A DNA stretch of 64,000 nucleotides, from contig NC_090127.1 in NCBI RefSeq assembly GCF_023973825.1, positions 372,001 to 436,000 of the forward strand, written 5' to 3'. The notes beneath the pieces were generated by a model, which was not told where the DNA came from, ran no database searches, and saw nothing but the letters and a program-made list of their open reading frames with translations. Made by a program: the position numbers and the translations under genes. Shown here one piece after another: positions 12,300 through 25,433 of the stretch (its first letter is position 1; each line of letters opens with the position of its first letter). This stretch comes from Plasmodium brasilianum. Its lineage: Eukaryota > Apicomplexa > Aconoidasida > Haemosporida > Plasmodiidae.

Positions 12300-14720
12300 C
12301 AAAAGAACTATTCGATAGTAATTCTTTCATAATGGATGTAGAAAACTCAGAGCAGTATTCATTAAAATATGATAAAATAAAAACTTTTGCTTTAGACATG
12401 CTTATTTAGTTGAATGTCTGTCACACGCTAAAAATGCGGCATTAAATTTTAAAAGCAGATCAGAAATTAAAGAAAATAAAAAAGACTTTTTTTAATGAAA
12501 ATTATAAAGAATAAAGAAATAACTTATGGTAAAATTTAATTTTTCAAGTTAAAAATATCAAATTAGGAAAATATAAAAGTGGTATCAAACAACAAAACTG
12601 AAAAACTGCATAAACATTTAAGTTATTATTATATTTATTATGGAAGTCCCTGAACAGCTAGAATTATTTGTTAATAGTTCTTCCTGTAAATGAAAACGGT
12701 AAGTTCATAAATATAGTTTTTCTTTTTCTCCCTGAAAATGTGAATCACGTTATCAAGCTTAAAGGCTCTCTTCAAAATTTCCTTGTTTATTACATAAACA
12801 AGGTTAAGAAGTTCTATATAATTATTATTAACGTATGGTATATATAACGCATTATTATGTATATTCCTCATTACATCTTTACAATTTTATATACGTTGAT
12901 ATAAAGGTCAATAATTTTTATTGAAAGAGATGTAATATAAATACGAAACATATTTTTATAAATTCCTGTGTTTATATAACTTAAGAATATCGGCCGTAAC
13001 AAGCAATATTAATAAGGACAAATTTTACTCGTACAAACTTAACGTCGGTTGTTACAGTAATAGTACAAAAAATTTAAATAATATTTTCTAGGTAAATGTT
13101 CTAGGAGACTCTTTAAATTTTCCTAAAAATGCAATGGTCAATGGCATTACACATACTAATTTTATTATTCCCTCATTACACATGAGCATTTATAGATATA
13201 AGGTATTTACTCATGTTAGCAAGTTTTGAAACTTGTTAGCTTTCACAGCAATAACACGAACAACTATAATAATATCCCTTTTAGTAACATCACTATAAGT
13301 AATCAAGAGGTAGTAAATAAATATAACGCAGGTAACTTAATTGAGTGTATGTACCAATTTTTCTATTACCACTACATAGAGAAATGGAAATTCTTGCAGA
13401 TAGCATATTCCAATAGGCTCAAGGAAATGGTGGAAAAAAGGATGGAAAGAATAAAAGAAGAAAAAGAAATAGCTATATGATGGATAAATAATAGTCATGA
13501 TAGCAATTTAAAAATATATTAATATAACGATACTATTATTTAGTTCCATTAAATATTTAATATAAAGAAATTTTTATAGTTAAAATCTTTTTTCATCAAC
13601 GAATAAAAAAAAATTGTACAATTTTTTGAGAGATGAATAAAAATGTGTTTCCTATTTAAAAGGTGTTTACATTGAATATATGTATATATATGAGGTGTAT
13701 AAAGATAATATAACTATTGTTAAAATTTTAAGATATAAAAAAATAAATGTAATACGTTACTTCTTTTACATGTACCAAGAGTTGCAGAATAACCTAGCAA
13801 ATGGCTTTTCCTTTGTTGTCTTTTTGGGTAATGCCAATAGGGACGAAAATAGCATATGCTTTTTTGAAAATAACAAATACTCATATACCGAAGTGATCTT
13901 TTTAAAAATTAAAATAAAATAAAATATTGAAAAAGAACACAGTTTAAATTAAGATAAAGAAAAATTTTCTTTGAACAAAAGTATAACATAAATTACGAAA
14001 AAAAGTTAAATTTTTCTTTTTTAAAATTTGCTATAACAGCATGTGGAAAAATGAACCATACGAATATTTTCTAGATGAAATAAAATATTATAATTCTGTT
14101 TCAATCAATCTAGTGCACTTATTGAAGTAGAGAAATAAAAGTTATTATATATATACAGAATTATTTTGTCAAGTGCTTAAGTGATATTATATTCCTTTAT
14201 AATATAGAAAAAGAACAATGTTCAAGGGAGGTACACCGCGAATTATTAGACACATCTAACTATTCTTTAGACAGTAGAAAAAAGAGTAAAAAAAAAAAAA
14301 AAGAAAATTATAGAATAATCATTGTTAAGTATTAACATAAGAAAAACTCAACGTGCTTTAGTTTTATAAACAAAACGTCCTATGTATCCTTTTCCATAGG
14401 TGAAATAAGAAATAGGCGAACGTTGCAATATCTTTAATCCTTTCCTTCTAGCAATAATGCGAGTGGCCACGAAAAAAGGGAGGATTATAATGAAGAAACT
14501 AAACAAGTCCAACAAAAATAAAATATCATTTAAAAAGATTAATTTAAACATTAACCTTTTATTTATTATGTACAAAAAAAAAAAAAAAAAAAAAATTATA
14601 AGAGAAATAGCAATACAAAGCGTGAAATTTTATATACATTCGTTTGTCATGATAAAATTTTTATATGAGTATATTATACAAATATAAAAATATATGAAAA
14701 GTAAAACTAAAAAAAAAATT
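12300..14720 (+). pseudogene. probable decayed protein-coding gene (frameshifts and stops)
   Basis: Successive + strand fragments look coding in composition but change frame or stop repeatedly. They include MDVENSEQYSLKYDKIKTF (12332), VECLSHAKNAALNFKSR (12409), LPVNENGKFINIVFLFLPEN (from about 12682), NKDKFYSYKLNVGCYS (about 13014), then an in-frame TAG followed by VNVLGDSLNFPKNAMVNG, then a TGA and shifted LVSFHSNNTNNYNNIPF running to 13480. Further pieces lie at 13680-13922, 14041-14130, 14215-14335 and 14457-14687. GC is higher than in true intergenic DNA. I see few convincing splice sites joining the pieces, so I favour a pseudogene. A many-exon gene with very short introns is the alternative. 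I recognise no family. Confidence 0.5.
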
Positions 14721-14946
14721 AAATAAAGGTAACATAAAAGTACCCCCTAAATTTTAGAGAATTTGAGCTTTCTTGAATAATAGATATATTTCAAAAATAT
14801 ACCATGTTATATAAGGAAGAAAATAATAATACTTATGATTATAACATAACATAAATTTTGATGTGTACAAAGTTTATGAAACACAAGAAGACATTGGCGA
14901 TTTATTTCACAGCATATCTCTCTTTATAAAAAGCGAGATACGAAAA

Positions 14947-15645
14947 ATGAACACTGGATTGAGCAGCGATAGAGGTAATATCATTAATAAGCATAACAGT
15001 GCTAACAGCAGTACAAATAGTAGCACTAATAGCAGTAGTAATAGTAATACTAACAGCAGTACAAATAGTAATACTAACAGCAGTACAAATAGTAATACTA
15101 ACAGCAGTAGTAATAGCAATACTAACAGCAGTAATAATAGAAGTACTAACAGCAGTAATAATAGCAGTACTAACAGAAGTAATAATAGCAGTACTAACAG
15201 AAGTAATAATAGCAGTACTAACAGAAGTAATAATAGCAGTACTAACAGAAGTAATAATAGCTGTAATAATTACAGTACTAAATGCAATAGGGAGAGAAAT
15301 ATGAAGAGCAATACCATCATCTCAGTGCAGACAAATGAGAAGGAAAACCTAAACAAGCGTATATGCAATAACTACTCAAAAATTTTGAATCACACAGATT
15401 TGGAAAAAAATATTAAAGAAAAGAAATCATTTAGAAAAAGATTGAAAAAAGAAAAAAAACAAAGATACACAAAATTTTACAAAAATGTCATGAAAATGAG
15501 GAGGATATACAAGAAAATCTCTCTTTTACTTTCCATTTTTTTTATTAATAAAATACTTAAAAATTATAAAAAAAATAATGTAGAACAACACAGGGATTAT
15601 TGGAATACTTGTCTTTTGAATGAGCTAATGAATTTATTTAAATAA
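14947..15645 (+). CDS. Asn/Ser/Thr-repeat ORF with basic C-terminus, possibly last exon of the decayed gene
   Basis: The frame is open from 14845 but the first ATG is at 14947, giving 232 residues. About residues 19-110 are an N-S-S-T-N-S type repeat, followed by a Lys/Arg-rich part (KKSFRKRLKKEKKQRYTKF) and a short hydrophobic segment (LLLSIFFINKIL). Sequence upstream of the ATG is also coding-like (VYETQEDIGDLFHSISLFIK), so the ORF is probably the 3' part of a longer gene, plausibly the relic at 12.3-14.7 kb. I do not recognise the family. It could be an intact short gene, a last exon, or a surviving fragment. Confidence 0.45.
   Translation: MNTGLSSDRGNIINKHNSANSSTNSSTNSSSNSNTNSSTNSNTNSSTNSNTNSSSNSNTNSSNNRSTNSSNNSSTNRSNNSSTNRSNNSSTNRSNNSSTNRSNNSCNNYSTKCNRERNMKSNTIISVQTNEKENLNKRICNNYSKILNHTDLEKNIKEKKSFRKRLKKEKKQRYTKFYKNVMKMRRIYKKISLLLSIFFINKILKNYKKNNVEQHRDYWNTCLLNELMNLFK
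15000..15265 (+). repeat. AAT/AGC/AGT/ACT codon repeat (Asn-Ser-Thr)
   Basis: Trinucleotide-based repeat with units such as AGCAGTACAAAT and AGCAGTACTAACAGAAGTAATAAT. The second half settles into a 24 bp unit (AACAGAAGTAATAATAGCAG plus TACT). Confidence 0.85.
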
Positions 15646-15731
15646 TTTATTAATCCTATACAAAATATACTTTTATAACATACACACAATAAAAATACAC
15701 GTTTTAAACATTGCGAAGTATTCCTTATTTG

Positions 15732-15767
<36 letters not shown>

Positions 15768-15943
15768 AAATAAATAAATATAGAAAAAAAAGTAAAAGTA
15801 AATGTAAAAATAAAAGTAAAAAAAATAAATAAATAACAGTCGTAGTGAAGATAATCCAAACTTCAATTTTTCCCATAAAACTATTTCACACAATTTTCTT
15901 AATCTGCAAAGCGACTTTTGAGTACGTCCTACTTTTCTTCTAT

Positions 15944-18900
15944 ATGAAATATTTATCATCTAAACCGATTTTTGTTTTTTGTGATCTTCAAGAAATTGAA
16001 ATCTTCTTACAAAATGACAAAAAAGCGAATAAAGAAGAAGAAGATAAAGAAAAAAAAAAAAAGACATGCCCCGGAATAAGCGAATTATGGAATAGCACGT
16101 GTATCGTAGAAAACTCACTCATACCCAAGGCAAATGATTCTAACGAAGTGGAAAAAATAGAATGTTGTAAATTATTGCCATGTTATATAGAAATAATAAA
16201 TAGTGATTTACTTTTATACTTCTTCGACAACTATAGTAATAAAATATGCTGGAAGATCAACAAAGGAAAATATTCTCTGGAAACAGAAAAAATGGTAAGC
16301 AATGAACATGCACAACACGAAAGGAGGACAGATAAAAACAAAATGAAAAAGCAAAAACAACTCAACCATAAAGTGAGACATGAAGATCATATCACACATG
16401 ATAACGAGCAAGAGGAAACTCTGTGTACTGTTATTAGTACAAATGAAAATGGGGATATATCATGTTCCTCATTTAATAACGACCTCCACATAAGTCAACC
16501 TAAAAAAATGATAAAAAAAAGAAAAAAGAAAAGAAAAAAATCTTTCGAAAACTACGCTTTATTAGAAGATGAGGGTAAAGACAATGAACTTAATAAAAGT
16601 TATTTAAAAAATGATATAAACTGTTTTTTAAAGTTTGTTCACTTTTTCTCTTACTCTTTTCGCAATATGAAAGATGACTTAAAAAGAAATACATGTTTCT
16701 TCTTTATGTGTAATGAAGAAGAAGAGGAATACGGGTTAAACAACAGCCATTTAAGATATATTAACTTGTTCATAAAAATAAATCCGTCCTTCCTTTCTCT
16801 GTTAAGAAATAGAATAACTATAAACGACAATATATGCTATAACCTAAGTAAAACAAATAAATATTTAATTTGTGAAAGAATGAAAGAAGTATCTTTAAAC
16901 TTTTTTCAAATATTTGAAGGGGACGAAAAAATTACAGGAGAAATGTGCAACTTAATTTTACAGAACGAATGTAGTACTCCTGGAACATTCCAGAATGAAA
17001 AAAACAAAATTCAAATTTATTCTGAACATTCAAATATATTACCTAATATGGAAAATGAAACAGCAAATTTAAACACACTTTTAGAAAGCCCATACATGAA
17101 CAACAACGAATTTGAAGATGATACTACTACGTGGTATGAACTAAAATTATTTACATACACTTTTCACAAAAAAAGAGTAGAAAAATTAATGAAAAATTAT
17201 AAAAAATGTATGGAACTGGAAAATGAAAGCGCCTATGAAGATTCTGAAATGTTTGAATATCAGAAGGATGAAGAGGATATGACGACCCTTGATACAGGGT
17301 TAAATTATAAAATAAATAAAGACCAATATACGCATAAAAATAAAAGTACTGTAAATGAAGTATGGCGTTATGATCCAAATGAAAAACTTTCAGAGAAAGA
17401 ATGTAATAAAGGGGAAGGGGAACAAAGCACGATATCTTATTTGTTAAGTAGCATAGAAAAATTGAGGTCCACTACTTTTTTAAAGAGAAAATTCATGGAA
17501 GACCCTACACAGATTAAATATAAAGAATTAATATTTTATGATAAGAACAAAGAATTCTTTTGTAAATATGTCGGTAATATGAAAGATAGATTATATAATG
17601 GAAAGGGGAAATTATATGATAAATTTAATAGTTTAATATATGATGGAGATTGGTTAAATGCAGAAAGAAACGGAAAAGGAAAATTACTTTTCAAACATTT
17701 CAATATTTGGTATTTATATGAAGGAGAATTTATGAATGATGAAATTGTAGATAAGGGAATAATATCATTGATTGATAAAGAATATGTAAAAAGAATACAG
17801 ACAAATAAAATTAATAAATTGTGTCCCCTACTAATTAAAGCTAATTTTGGTAGGAAGAAAAAGTTAAATGATAAGGATCAGAAACAAAATCTCAGCAAGC
17901 AAATTATGAATCAAATAGAAAAAACAGCTATGCAAGATTACAGTTCTACTAATAATGTGGATTTCTGGCCACAAGATATTGTCGATATTTATTTTCCTTA
18001 TTTAAAAAAATGGAACATTTACTCCTTTTATTGTTCAAGCAATATAGAAAATATCAAAAAGAAGAAGGATATTTTTGAGTCAAACGAAAATAATTTTAGG
18101 AATTTAATTGGTTATCCCTCTTATAATCTTTCATATGAGTCTAAATTCTCCAGTTCTCTAGCGGCTAATGTGATAGAAGGTGACCAAAACATTTACGCAC
18201 CCCTGGCGAGTAATGCTTCTTACGGAAAAGGCGAATTAGGCATCGAAAGTAGTAAACAGCAAGATGAACAGAATGATGAACAACAGGACGGACAGATAGA
18301 TGGCCAACAAGATGACCTTCCAAATGATGAAGCCACCAAAAGTAATAGCAACTCTAAGTGGACATTTCCAATAAATGGATTCACGAAAAAAAAAGAAAAA
18401 CAGGAAAACCTTAACGAAGACCTTGTGTATAAACATGATAAAACAAACATATTACACGAACGATTTTTCGAGTATATGAAAATGAAAAATGAACAGAAAT
18501 TGTATTTCCCTTTGTTGAGTAAAAATATTGGGTTAACAAAAATAATTTACGCGGACAAAAGTGAGTATTTTGGGCCAATAAATAATAGAGGACAACCAAA
18601 CACAAATGAACAATTTCCTAAGGCATTTTTTAACAATGAAAAATTTTTCTACAAAGGAGAAATGAAGAATTTTCTTCCTCATGGATACGGCATATTTAAA
18701 AATAAAGATGAGAATAAAAATACGTACTTGGGCTTTTGGAAAAATGGCTACAGAGAAGGTAATGGAAGTCTCAATTTAAAAAATAGGAAATATATTGTTC
18801 AAGGAAATTTTGTAAAGGATAGAATACATGACAAGATTAATATATATATTAAGGATGAAAAAATATCTAAACTACATTTGTCTAATATAAATAAAAGTTC

Positions 18901-19779
18901 ACAAAAAATCAAAATATTTTTTAGAAATGGATATATTTTTTATGGCTATTTTTCCCAAAATTATGAGAGAAATGGAATAGGAATATTAATTGATAGTAAT
19001 AATAAAATTTTATATCATGGGTATTATAAAAATGATGTAATCGATAAATTCTGTTACATTTTAAGACACAAAGATAACACAATTTACTGTGGAAATTTAC
19101 AACAAGGTTTTAAAAAAGGATTTGGAAAATTATATTATGAAGAAAAATTACAATTTAATGAAGGAAATGAAAACGAATTTAACTTAAGTTTATCTAATGC
19201 AAAAATATTAGCAAGAAAGTTAGAGGCATATGATGGTGTCGACATTAACTCAGACATACCATTAAAATTTTCATTTGATTCTAACCATGTTATATACATT
19301 GGTTATTGGGATAAAAATGCATTTTCTCATTTTGGTTCATGTAATTTAAAAAATGGTATTTATAAAGGTGATATTAAAGATTCAAAAAAAGACGGATTGG
19401 GTATATATATATATAAAAAAAAAAATCGTATAAAAATAAAAATAGGTATGTTTTGTCCTATTTTAAAAAGGATAAAATACAAGATATGGGAAAATATTAT
19501 AGTGAGTATGATAAAATGAAGGTGTATCCTTTTGAAAAAGAGCAAATTAAACATAAATCAACTGCATGCGATAAATGTTTTAATAAGGAAAATTTACAAT
19601 GTGATATTTTAAAGACGGACAAGTTATACATAAATCAGGAACTTGATTCTTATATAACTATCCCCTTAAGAGATCTATTATCAAATATTATGAACGAGCT
19701 TTTTGATAAATCAACAAGTTTCACAAACTATTTACATAGACCTTTTCACTTTGACTTAAATTATTTCTTGAAGAAGTAA
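15944..19779 (+). CDS. MORN-repeat protein, frame broken at a poly-A run
   Basis: The frame is open from 15845 by GTG, but the first ATG is at 15944. The first half is hydrophilic and Lys/Glu-rich. The second half has MORN units such as YDGDWLNAERNGKGKL, YEGEFMNDEI, YKGEMKNFLPHGYGIF, YLGFWKNGYREGNGSL, YCGNLQQGFKKGFGKL and YKGDIKDSKKDGLGIY. MORN arrays in apicomplexans organise membrane or cytoskeletal structures; the role here is inferred only. The reading frame runs to 19519. At an 11-A run (19415-19425) the coding-like sequence moves to another frame, which continues through YVLSYFKKDKIQDMGKYYSE to a stop at 19779. One missing A, or two extra, explains this. I treat 15944-19779 as one gene of about 1,280 residues. 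Confidence 0.87.
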
Positions 19780-20764
19780 CGCGCTATTCGACCTAAGACA
19801 TTTGGTTGACTTTTTATTTATGTCGCTCGCCGTTTACTATTTAGCACTCACCGATCACCACTCCAATTCATTATTTTGCTATATACGTTTGTCCTTTTTT
19901 TATGCCGCCATTTTTCATATATTTGTGATTCTGAACACATTTTATAAGTATCATTTAAAAAAGCACTTCTTTGCAACATCTATATTATAATCGTCATTTC
20001 GTATGTAAGCAGTTGTATGACCTGCGCAAATAATACGAATGCGATAAGTTCTTTAATGCTCATCATAAGCAGTATATAAATATAAGTTTCCTCTTTTTTG
20101 TTATTACATTTTATTTATAAACTCACATCGTAAAATAAACCTTTTTATTTTGGCTTCTTTTAAATAGCGCAATAATATAGGTGTATACATGTGTATATGT
20201 ATATGTGCACCAATTTCAGCACCTTTAAAATAATATATTTGAAAAAAAGTGGAATAAGAGTTAAAAATTCAAAAACAAAAAAAGCAAAAAATATATAAAA
20301 TAAAAAGAAAAAAATATTTATAAAATGCTAAAAAATATACAAAATGGAGTGAAATGATGCACTAACATTCTTAAATGTGCACGTAATCACGTTCTTATTT
20401 TTATATTTAATATCAAACTCGTGATTCCTTTTTAATATTTCGACAGATTTTTACGTGGAAAAAAATTAGTTTTAATGTAATGTATTCAAAAAAAGTACAT
20501 ACAAAACATTTTTAAAATGAGAACTTCGTGCTTCAATAATTTTACGCACAGCTGCCCTTTTTTTCGATTAGTTCGTTCCATAGTTTGCATAACTATATAT
20601 ATATATATATATTCGTGCATGTATGCAGTACACACACATTTACACACAGATGATAAATACATATACGTAAACACATATACAAAACATACTTATAAACTTC
20701 AATGTCTCATGGAACGCGTCAGATTTTCTTCCAAGCTACACTTCCTCACAAAACTTACCACTTT
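19780..20764. other. intergenic, convergent 3' ends
   Basis: Between the MORN gene and V-ATPase H 3' ends. The first 200 bp are less AT-rich and contain a 62-codon ORF (19802-19990) that I take as 3' UTR. A TA tract lies at 20592-20611. No RNA or gene is supported. Confidence 0.65.
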
Positions 20765-22732
20765 TTATTTTGCATTTGATAAACTTTGCCAGTTATTCAA
20801 CATAATTTTCTGCGCACACAGCAGCGCTTCTCGAACTATATCCCTATCCTTTGTTGCAATTAAAATCATAACATTTTCTTTTATTTTAAATTTCTGGCAA
20901 ATTTTCTTTCCATTTGGATATAACCTTGCAAACTCTCCAATGTCAAAACATGCTACAGCCACTGTCACATTGTCTACTTCCTCTTTTGTTTGATTTGAAT
21001 CATTCTTATGTGCAAAATTGTGGGCATAATTTTTTATTATATCCGATAACTGTTGTATAGCTTTAAATTCATCCTTCTCAAATTGCATTACATTTTCGAG
21101 CCAGAATTTTTCTGTGTGCAAAATGGACCATTTTAATTTTCCATTTGAAAGTTCATGACAGTACCTCTCAAAATTGCTATAAAAAACAGAGAGATGCATA
21201 TATATATATATATGTATGTGTGTATGTATGTATGTATGAATATATGTATTTATGTATCTGTGTATATATACAAAATTACAAGTTTATAGTAACGTGCGCA
21301 CATATTAAGTAGGTGTACATACGTTCACTAATTTTATCATATAGTTCTATTTAAGCGCACGCTAATATGAACCATTTGAATAAACATAAATTTGACGTAT
21401 ACATATGATTCACTTTTCAAGTATGTACATAAGAACAGAGAAGGCACCGTACCTGTAGTTCTTCACGCGCTGATCCAATTTGTGTAAAAGCTGAACTATT
21501 GTGTCATATATATCGTTATCTCTCCATTTGTCATATTGTAGAACAGTTAATGTTTGAATTATGTTGTTATCTACTATAATCTCAAAGCAATCATCCATAT
21601 GCATTATATTCTTAATTATATTTAGAGATACCCTTAATATCTTTTCTACTCTACATTTTTTAAATAAATTAATTACAACTATAATAATATTGTTTTTATA
21701 TAATTTCCTAATAAAATAATCCTTAAATGTAAGTAACCATACACAGAAAACGGATTTGTACTGCTTATTAGCATTATTATTAGCCAAATCTAAATTTTTA
21801 TTTATTATTGTTAAAAATTGTTCTAATTCGTATATATCTTTTCTATATTCATCTATTTTTAATATATTTATATATATATCCATTTTCCCTTCTTCTGTTA
21901 CATTAAAAAAGTCTATTTTTAAAATAAAATCTTTTATTTCTGTATCTGTAAAATAATTATTGTTATAGCAAAAGCTCCCAGACAGTAGGAAAGAACTTTT
22001 ATCAGCTATATAAATATCGTTGTGTGTACACAATTTCATTAAATAGGTATATAAGTTTTTATCACTTAGTATACTTAAAATATAACTATAAGAACTTCCA
22101 TCATTTCTTATAATTTCATAAAATATTGTTAATACATATTGAATTAAATGAATATTAAAATCTGTTTGAAGACAATTAAATAATACAGATACAATCATAT
22201 CATTTTCCTTAAAATAATCGAATTTTTCCTTTTTGTTGAAATCATGAAATTTTTTTAACAACTGTACTTCTTCCGAAGACAAAATGTTAATCTCTGCGTA
22301 CTTGTCATAGCATGGCATTTTGTTTAAAATGGAATCATGTAGTATCTAAAAAGGAAATAAGAGTATATTAGTACGGAAAAGAACGCACATATATATGTAT
22401 GTATATATATATATATATAATATGCGTGCATGCGTACATATACACTAGAGAAGCAGATTAACCCTTAATTCTTCCTTTTAAGGCAGATACGTATACATTG
22501 CTTTTTTATTACATGCGATAATGCAAATTTTGCATAAAATAAGAAGTACGTACTTATACTTATGTATATATGTTCACATGTACACATGTTTATGCATTTA
22601 CATATTCATAAGCTTATGTGTGTTAAAATATGCCAATGCAACGCACATTTTAAAGCATTATTTTCGTACTTGATTCTTCTGTTCAGATTCCACAATTTTT
22701 GTAATAACGCTAATTCCACTATCATTTGCCAT
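20765..22732 (-). CDS. V-type proton ATPase subunit H, three exons
   Basis: This is the regulatory H subunit that couples V1 to V0 on acidified compartments. Exons are 22732-22670 (63 nt, ending in Gln before a GTACGA donor), 22345-21453 and 21176-20765, with matching phases and 455 residues in total. The small first exon supplies MANDSGISVITKIVESEQKN. The middle exon has ILSSEEVQLLKKF and HEAT-like helices. The last exon carries the diagnostic C-terminal domain: LKWSILHTEKFWLEN, AVACFDIGEFARLYPNGKK and ALLCAQKIMLNNW. Length is near the usual 440-480. The introns contain TA/TATG repeats. The call is very sure; the first exon is slightly less so. Confidence 0.93.
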
Positions 22733-24983
22733 TGTTTTTTTATTTTAAAAAAAATTACTAAAAAAACAATTTTTAAAGACGCAAAAGAACAATTAAAATT
22801 AAACTTTGTAAATAAATCAAATTTCACATATATGAATATTGAAATTTAAAACAAGGAGAAGTATAAAAAAATTGTATAATATTGCATTAAATTATATACA
22901 AAAAAAAAAATTGCTTATTCCGATAAAATACTGTAATAAGCGAAATTTTCTTTTTTCCTTTCAGTCAAAATTTAATTTATTATCGTGATCGCCAAAACAA
23001 AATAAACAATAAATATATGCAAATAGTGCCTAATTTATATGGACTTATGTACATGTTCCTAAGATATACATATATATATGTGTATATACATATATGTATA
23101 TAAGTGTATGTATATAAGTGTATGTATATATGTGTATATATATATGTGTATGTATATATGTGTATATATATATGTGTATGTATATATGTGTATATATATA
23201 TGTGTATGTATATATATATGTGTATGTATATATGTGTATATATATATGTGTATGTATATATGTGTATGTATATATGTGTATGTAAATATGTGTATGTATA
23301 TATGTGTATATATATATGTTTATATATATATACATGTGCATATATATGTATTAGTGTATATAAGATTATTACACAGCATTGAAGGTATAACTGTAATTGC
23401 AAAAATGTGAAAGTACACGAGCAAAATACGTAAATAAAAGAAAAGTAAGTACACATAAAAGTATATATAAAATAAACAAATTATACAAATTCATATGACA
23501 ATAAAATGATATGAAAAATGATTATATAGTAGTTATGCCAATCTTTTAAAGCCCATAAAAATTATTTTCAGCATGTGCAAATGTTCCTAATAAAAAATTT
23601 TATTAATTTTCAACGTTTTCAACATTTTCTGTATATTTGACACTTTCATAATTTAGGAATATTTAACACTTTACACATGTGTGTATAGTGCTACAAAAGA
23701 AAACATTTATTCTTTCTACATGAATTATACGTGTATTTGTGATTATTGAACTGATTAAGAAATGAAATTTGAACTATTGGTATAAACCGAATGCTATGAA
23801 AAAACCATAAAAAAAAAAAAAAGAAAGAAAAAGAAATTTCAACAATGAATTAATTTGTATATTTCCACAATTTATTTTTATTTATGAAAATTTTCTAAGT
23901 TTTTTAACAGTTACGTTTATCTGTTTTATGTGAAAGAATTTTTTGAATATAAATATTTATTCCTTCTAATGCTTAAGAATGCATTCTTAAAGAATTGCAT
24001 AGACAACTGAGAAAAGAAAAAAATATTTATTTTATTAAAAAAGAATACAAAAATATACCCAAAGAAGGATACAAAAAGTCTGTAAAAAAGGCTTTTCCCT
24101 ATCTTAGCTTTCTCTCACAGTAATATCTTTTTTGTTATTATGTCACACGAAAAAAAGGTCCCTTTCCGTGAAATAGTTTTGAGAAATAAAAAAAAAAAAC
24201 TTAAAACAACATATATAAAAAAGGTATACAAATTCGTATGTATGTATATATATAAACAAGTATATACGAGCTGTATTAAATAAAATTAAAAAAAAAAAAA
24301 AGGAAAAAGCGAATACAGTTTCAAAAAAAAGTTTCTTATTTAAGATACTCCTTCATTTCTTTTTTTATTTGAAAACAAAAAAAGGTAAGAACACGTATGC
24401 TTATACATACAATCGTAAACAAATCGCACAATCCAAAAAATGATACTGGACTTTCACGGAAAATCACATAGCATAAATTGTACAGTGATACAGAACATTT
24501 TGTAAGCCCTTTTTTTTTTTTTTTCTTTTATTATCTCATCCATACATAATTCGAATTATTCTTGTTTTTTTCATTAACTACAACTTGGATAAAGTACCTA
24601 CATGGTAAAAAAAAACAAATCAAAAGGAGGAATACAAAAATGGGCGGAAAGCTAATTATACTGTGTACATAAAAAATGCTCATATAAGAGAATAAAAATG
24701 TTATGTATAACGCTAACATATATGCACATGGTATATTAAAATATATTCTATAAATTTCATAAAAAAAAACTAACACAAATTATATGCTTATGTGCATATA
24801 TAACATATATATATGTATCTACGTATGTATTCACTAATAAAAAAAAAAAGTGTGCAATAAAACTGGCAATAAATAGAGACAAACGAAAAAAATCATAAAA
24901 TGTCGTGTACATTTATCATTAACTAATATATTACAAAAATTGGGCACAAAAAGAATTAATACTGAAATTCATTTGTTTTTTCA
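22733..24983. other. intergenic with long TATG microsatellite
   Basis: Upstream region of V-ATPase H. After 23400 it is plain AT-rich DNA with A tracts near 23810, 24290 and 24510. ORFs here (22980-23456 on -, 23045-23410 on both strands, 24531-24776 on -) are repeat translations or chance. Confidence 0.7.
23068..23345. repeat. TATATGTGTATG microsatellite
   Basis: Nearly 280 bp of interspersed TATATATATGTG and TATGTATATGTG units. It is open in several frames on both strands and so generates spurious Tyr/Ile/Cys ORFs. Confidence 0.9.
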
Positions 24984-25365
24984 TTACTTGTAGTGGGATG
25001 GTGCTTGTAAAATAAAGAAACTGCTTTTCTTCTTATATGCTTGTGTAGATCTTGAATGAAAAAAAATATATATTTTTTTAATTAATGTTTATATAATCAT
25101 TTTAAATACTAAAAATTAATCCAGTAATTAAAACAATGAAAATTACGCGCAAATTAATATGTATGAAAGTATGTAGACATATATATGTATAAAAGCAAAC
25201 TACTTTATTATTCTCCCCATGAATTCAGTATCATTTAATTTAAGTAGCCTAAGAACATCCTTTTTTAATTATAACAAAAAAATACAAAAAAAAAAAAAAA
25301 AAAAAAATGGAATTATTTTTCTACTGAAAAGGAATATTTTATATAAACATTTATTTAAATGTTTA
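24984..25365 (-). CDS. candidate small spliced gene or gene remnant
   Basis: Two coding-like pieces fit a GT..AG intron with matching phase. One ends KLNDTEFMGRIIK at 25204 (donor AAGTAG); the other starts at 25050 after TTCATTCAAG and reads STQAYKKKSSFFILQAPSHYK to a stop at 24984. Upstream, 25365-25290 reads MKIRRKHLNKCLYKIFLFS then RKIIP, before a 23-base homopolymer that breaks the frame. The middle piece has a stop just before it, so no complete model can be built. I recognise no family. It could be a small organellar protein gene, a pseudogene or chance. Confidence 0.3.
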
Positions 25366-25433
25366 CGTCTTATTTTCATTTATTTTAAACAAAAAAAAAA
25401 GAAAAAAGAAAACTTTTGAAAAACTTTTATTTA

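Noticed and set aside
22980..23456. ORFs of 92-158 codons on both strands
   Set aside because: They are translations of a TATG/TATA microsatellite (Tyr/Ile/His/Thr or Cys/Val/Met only).
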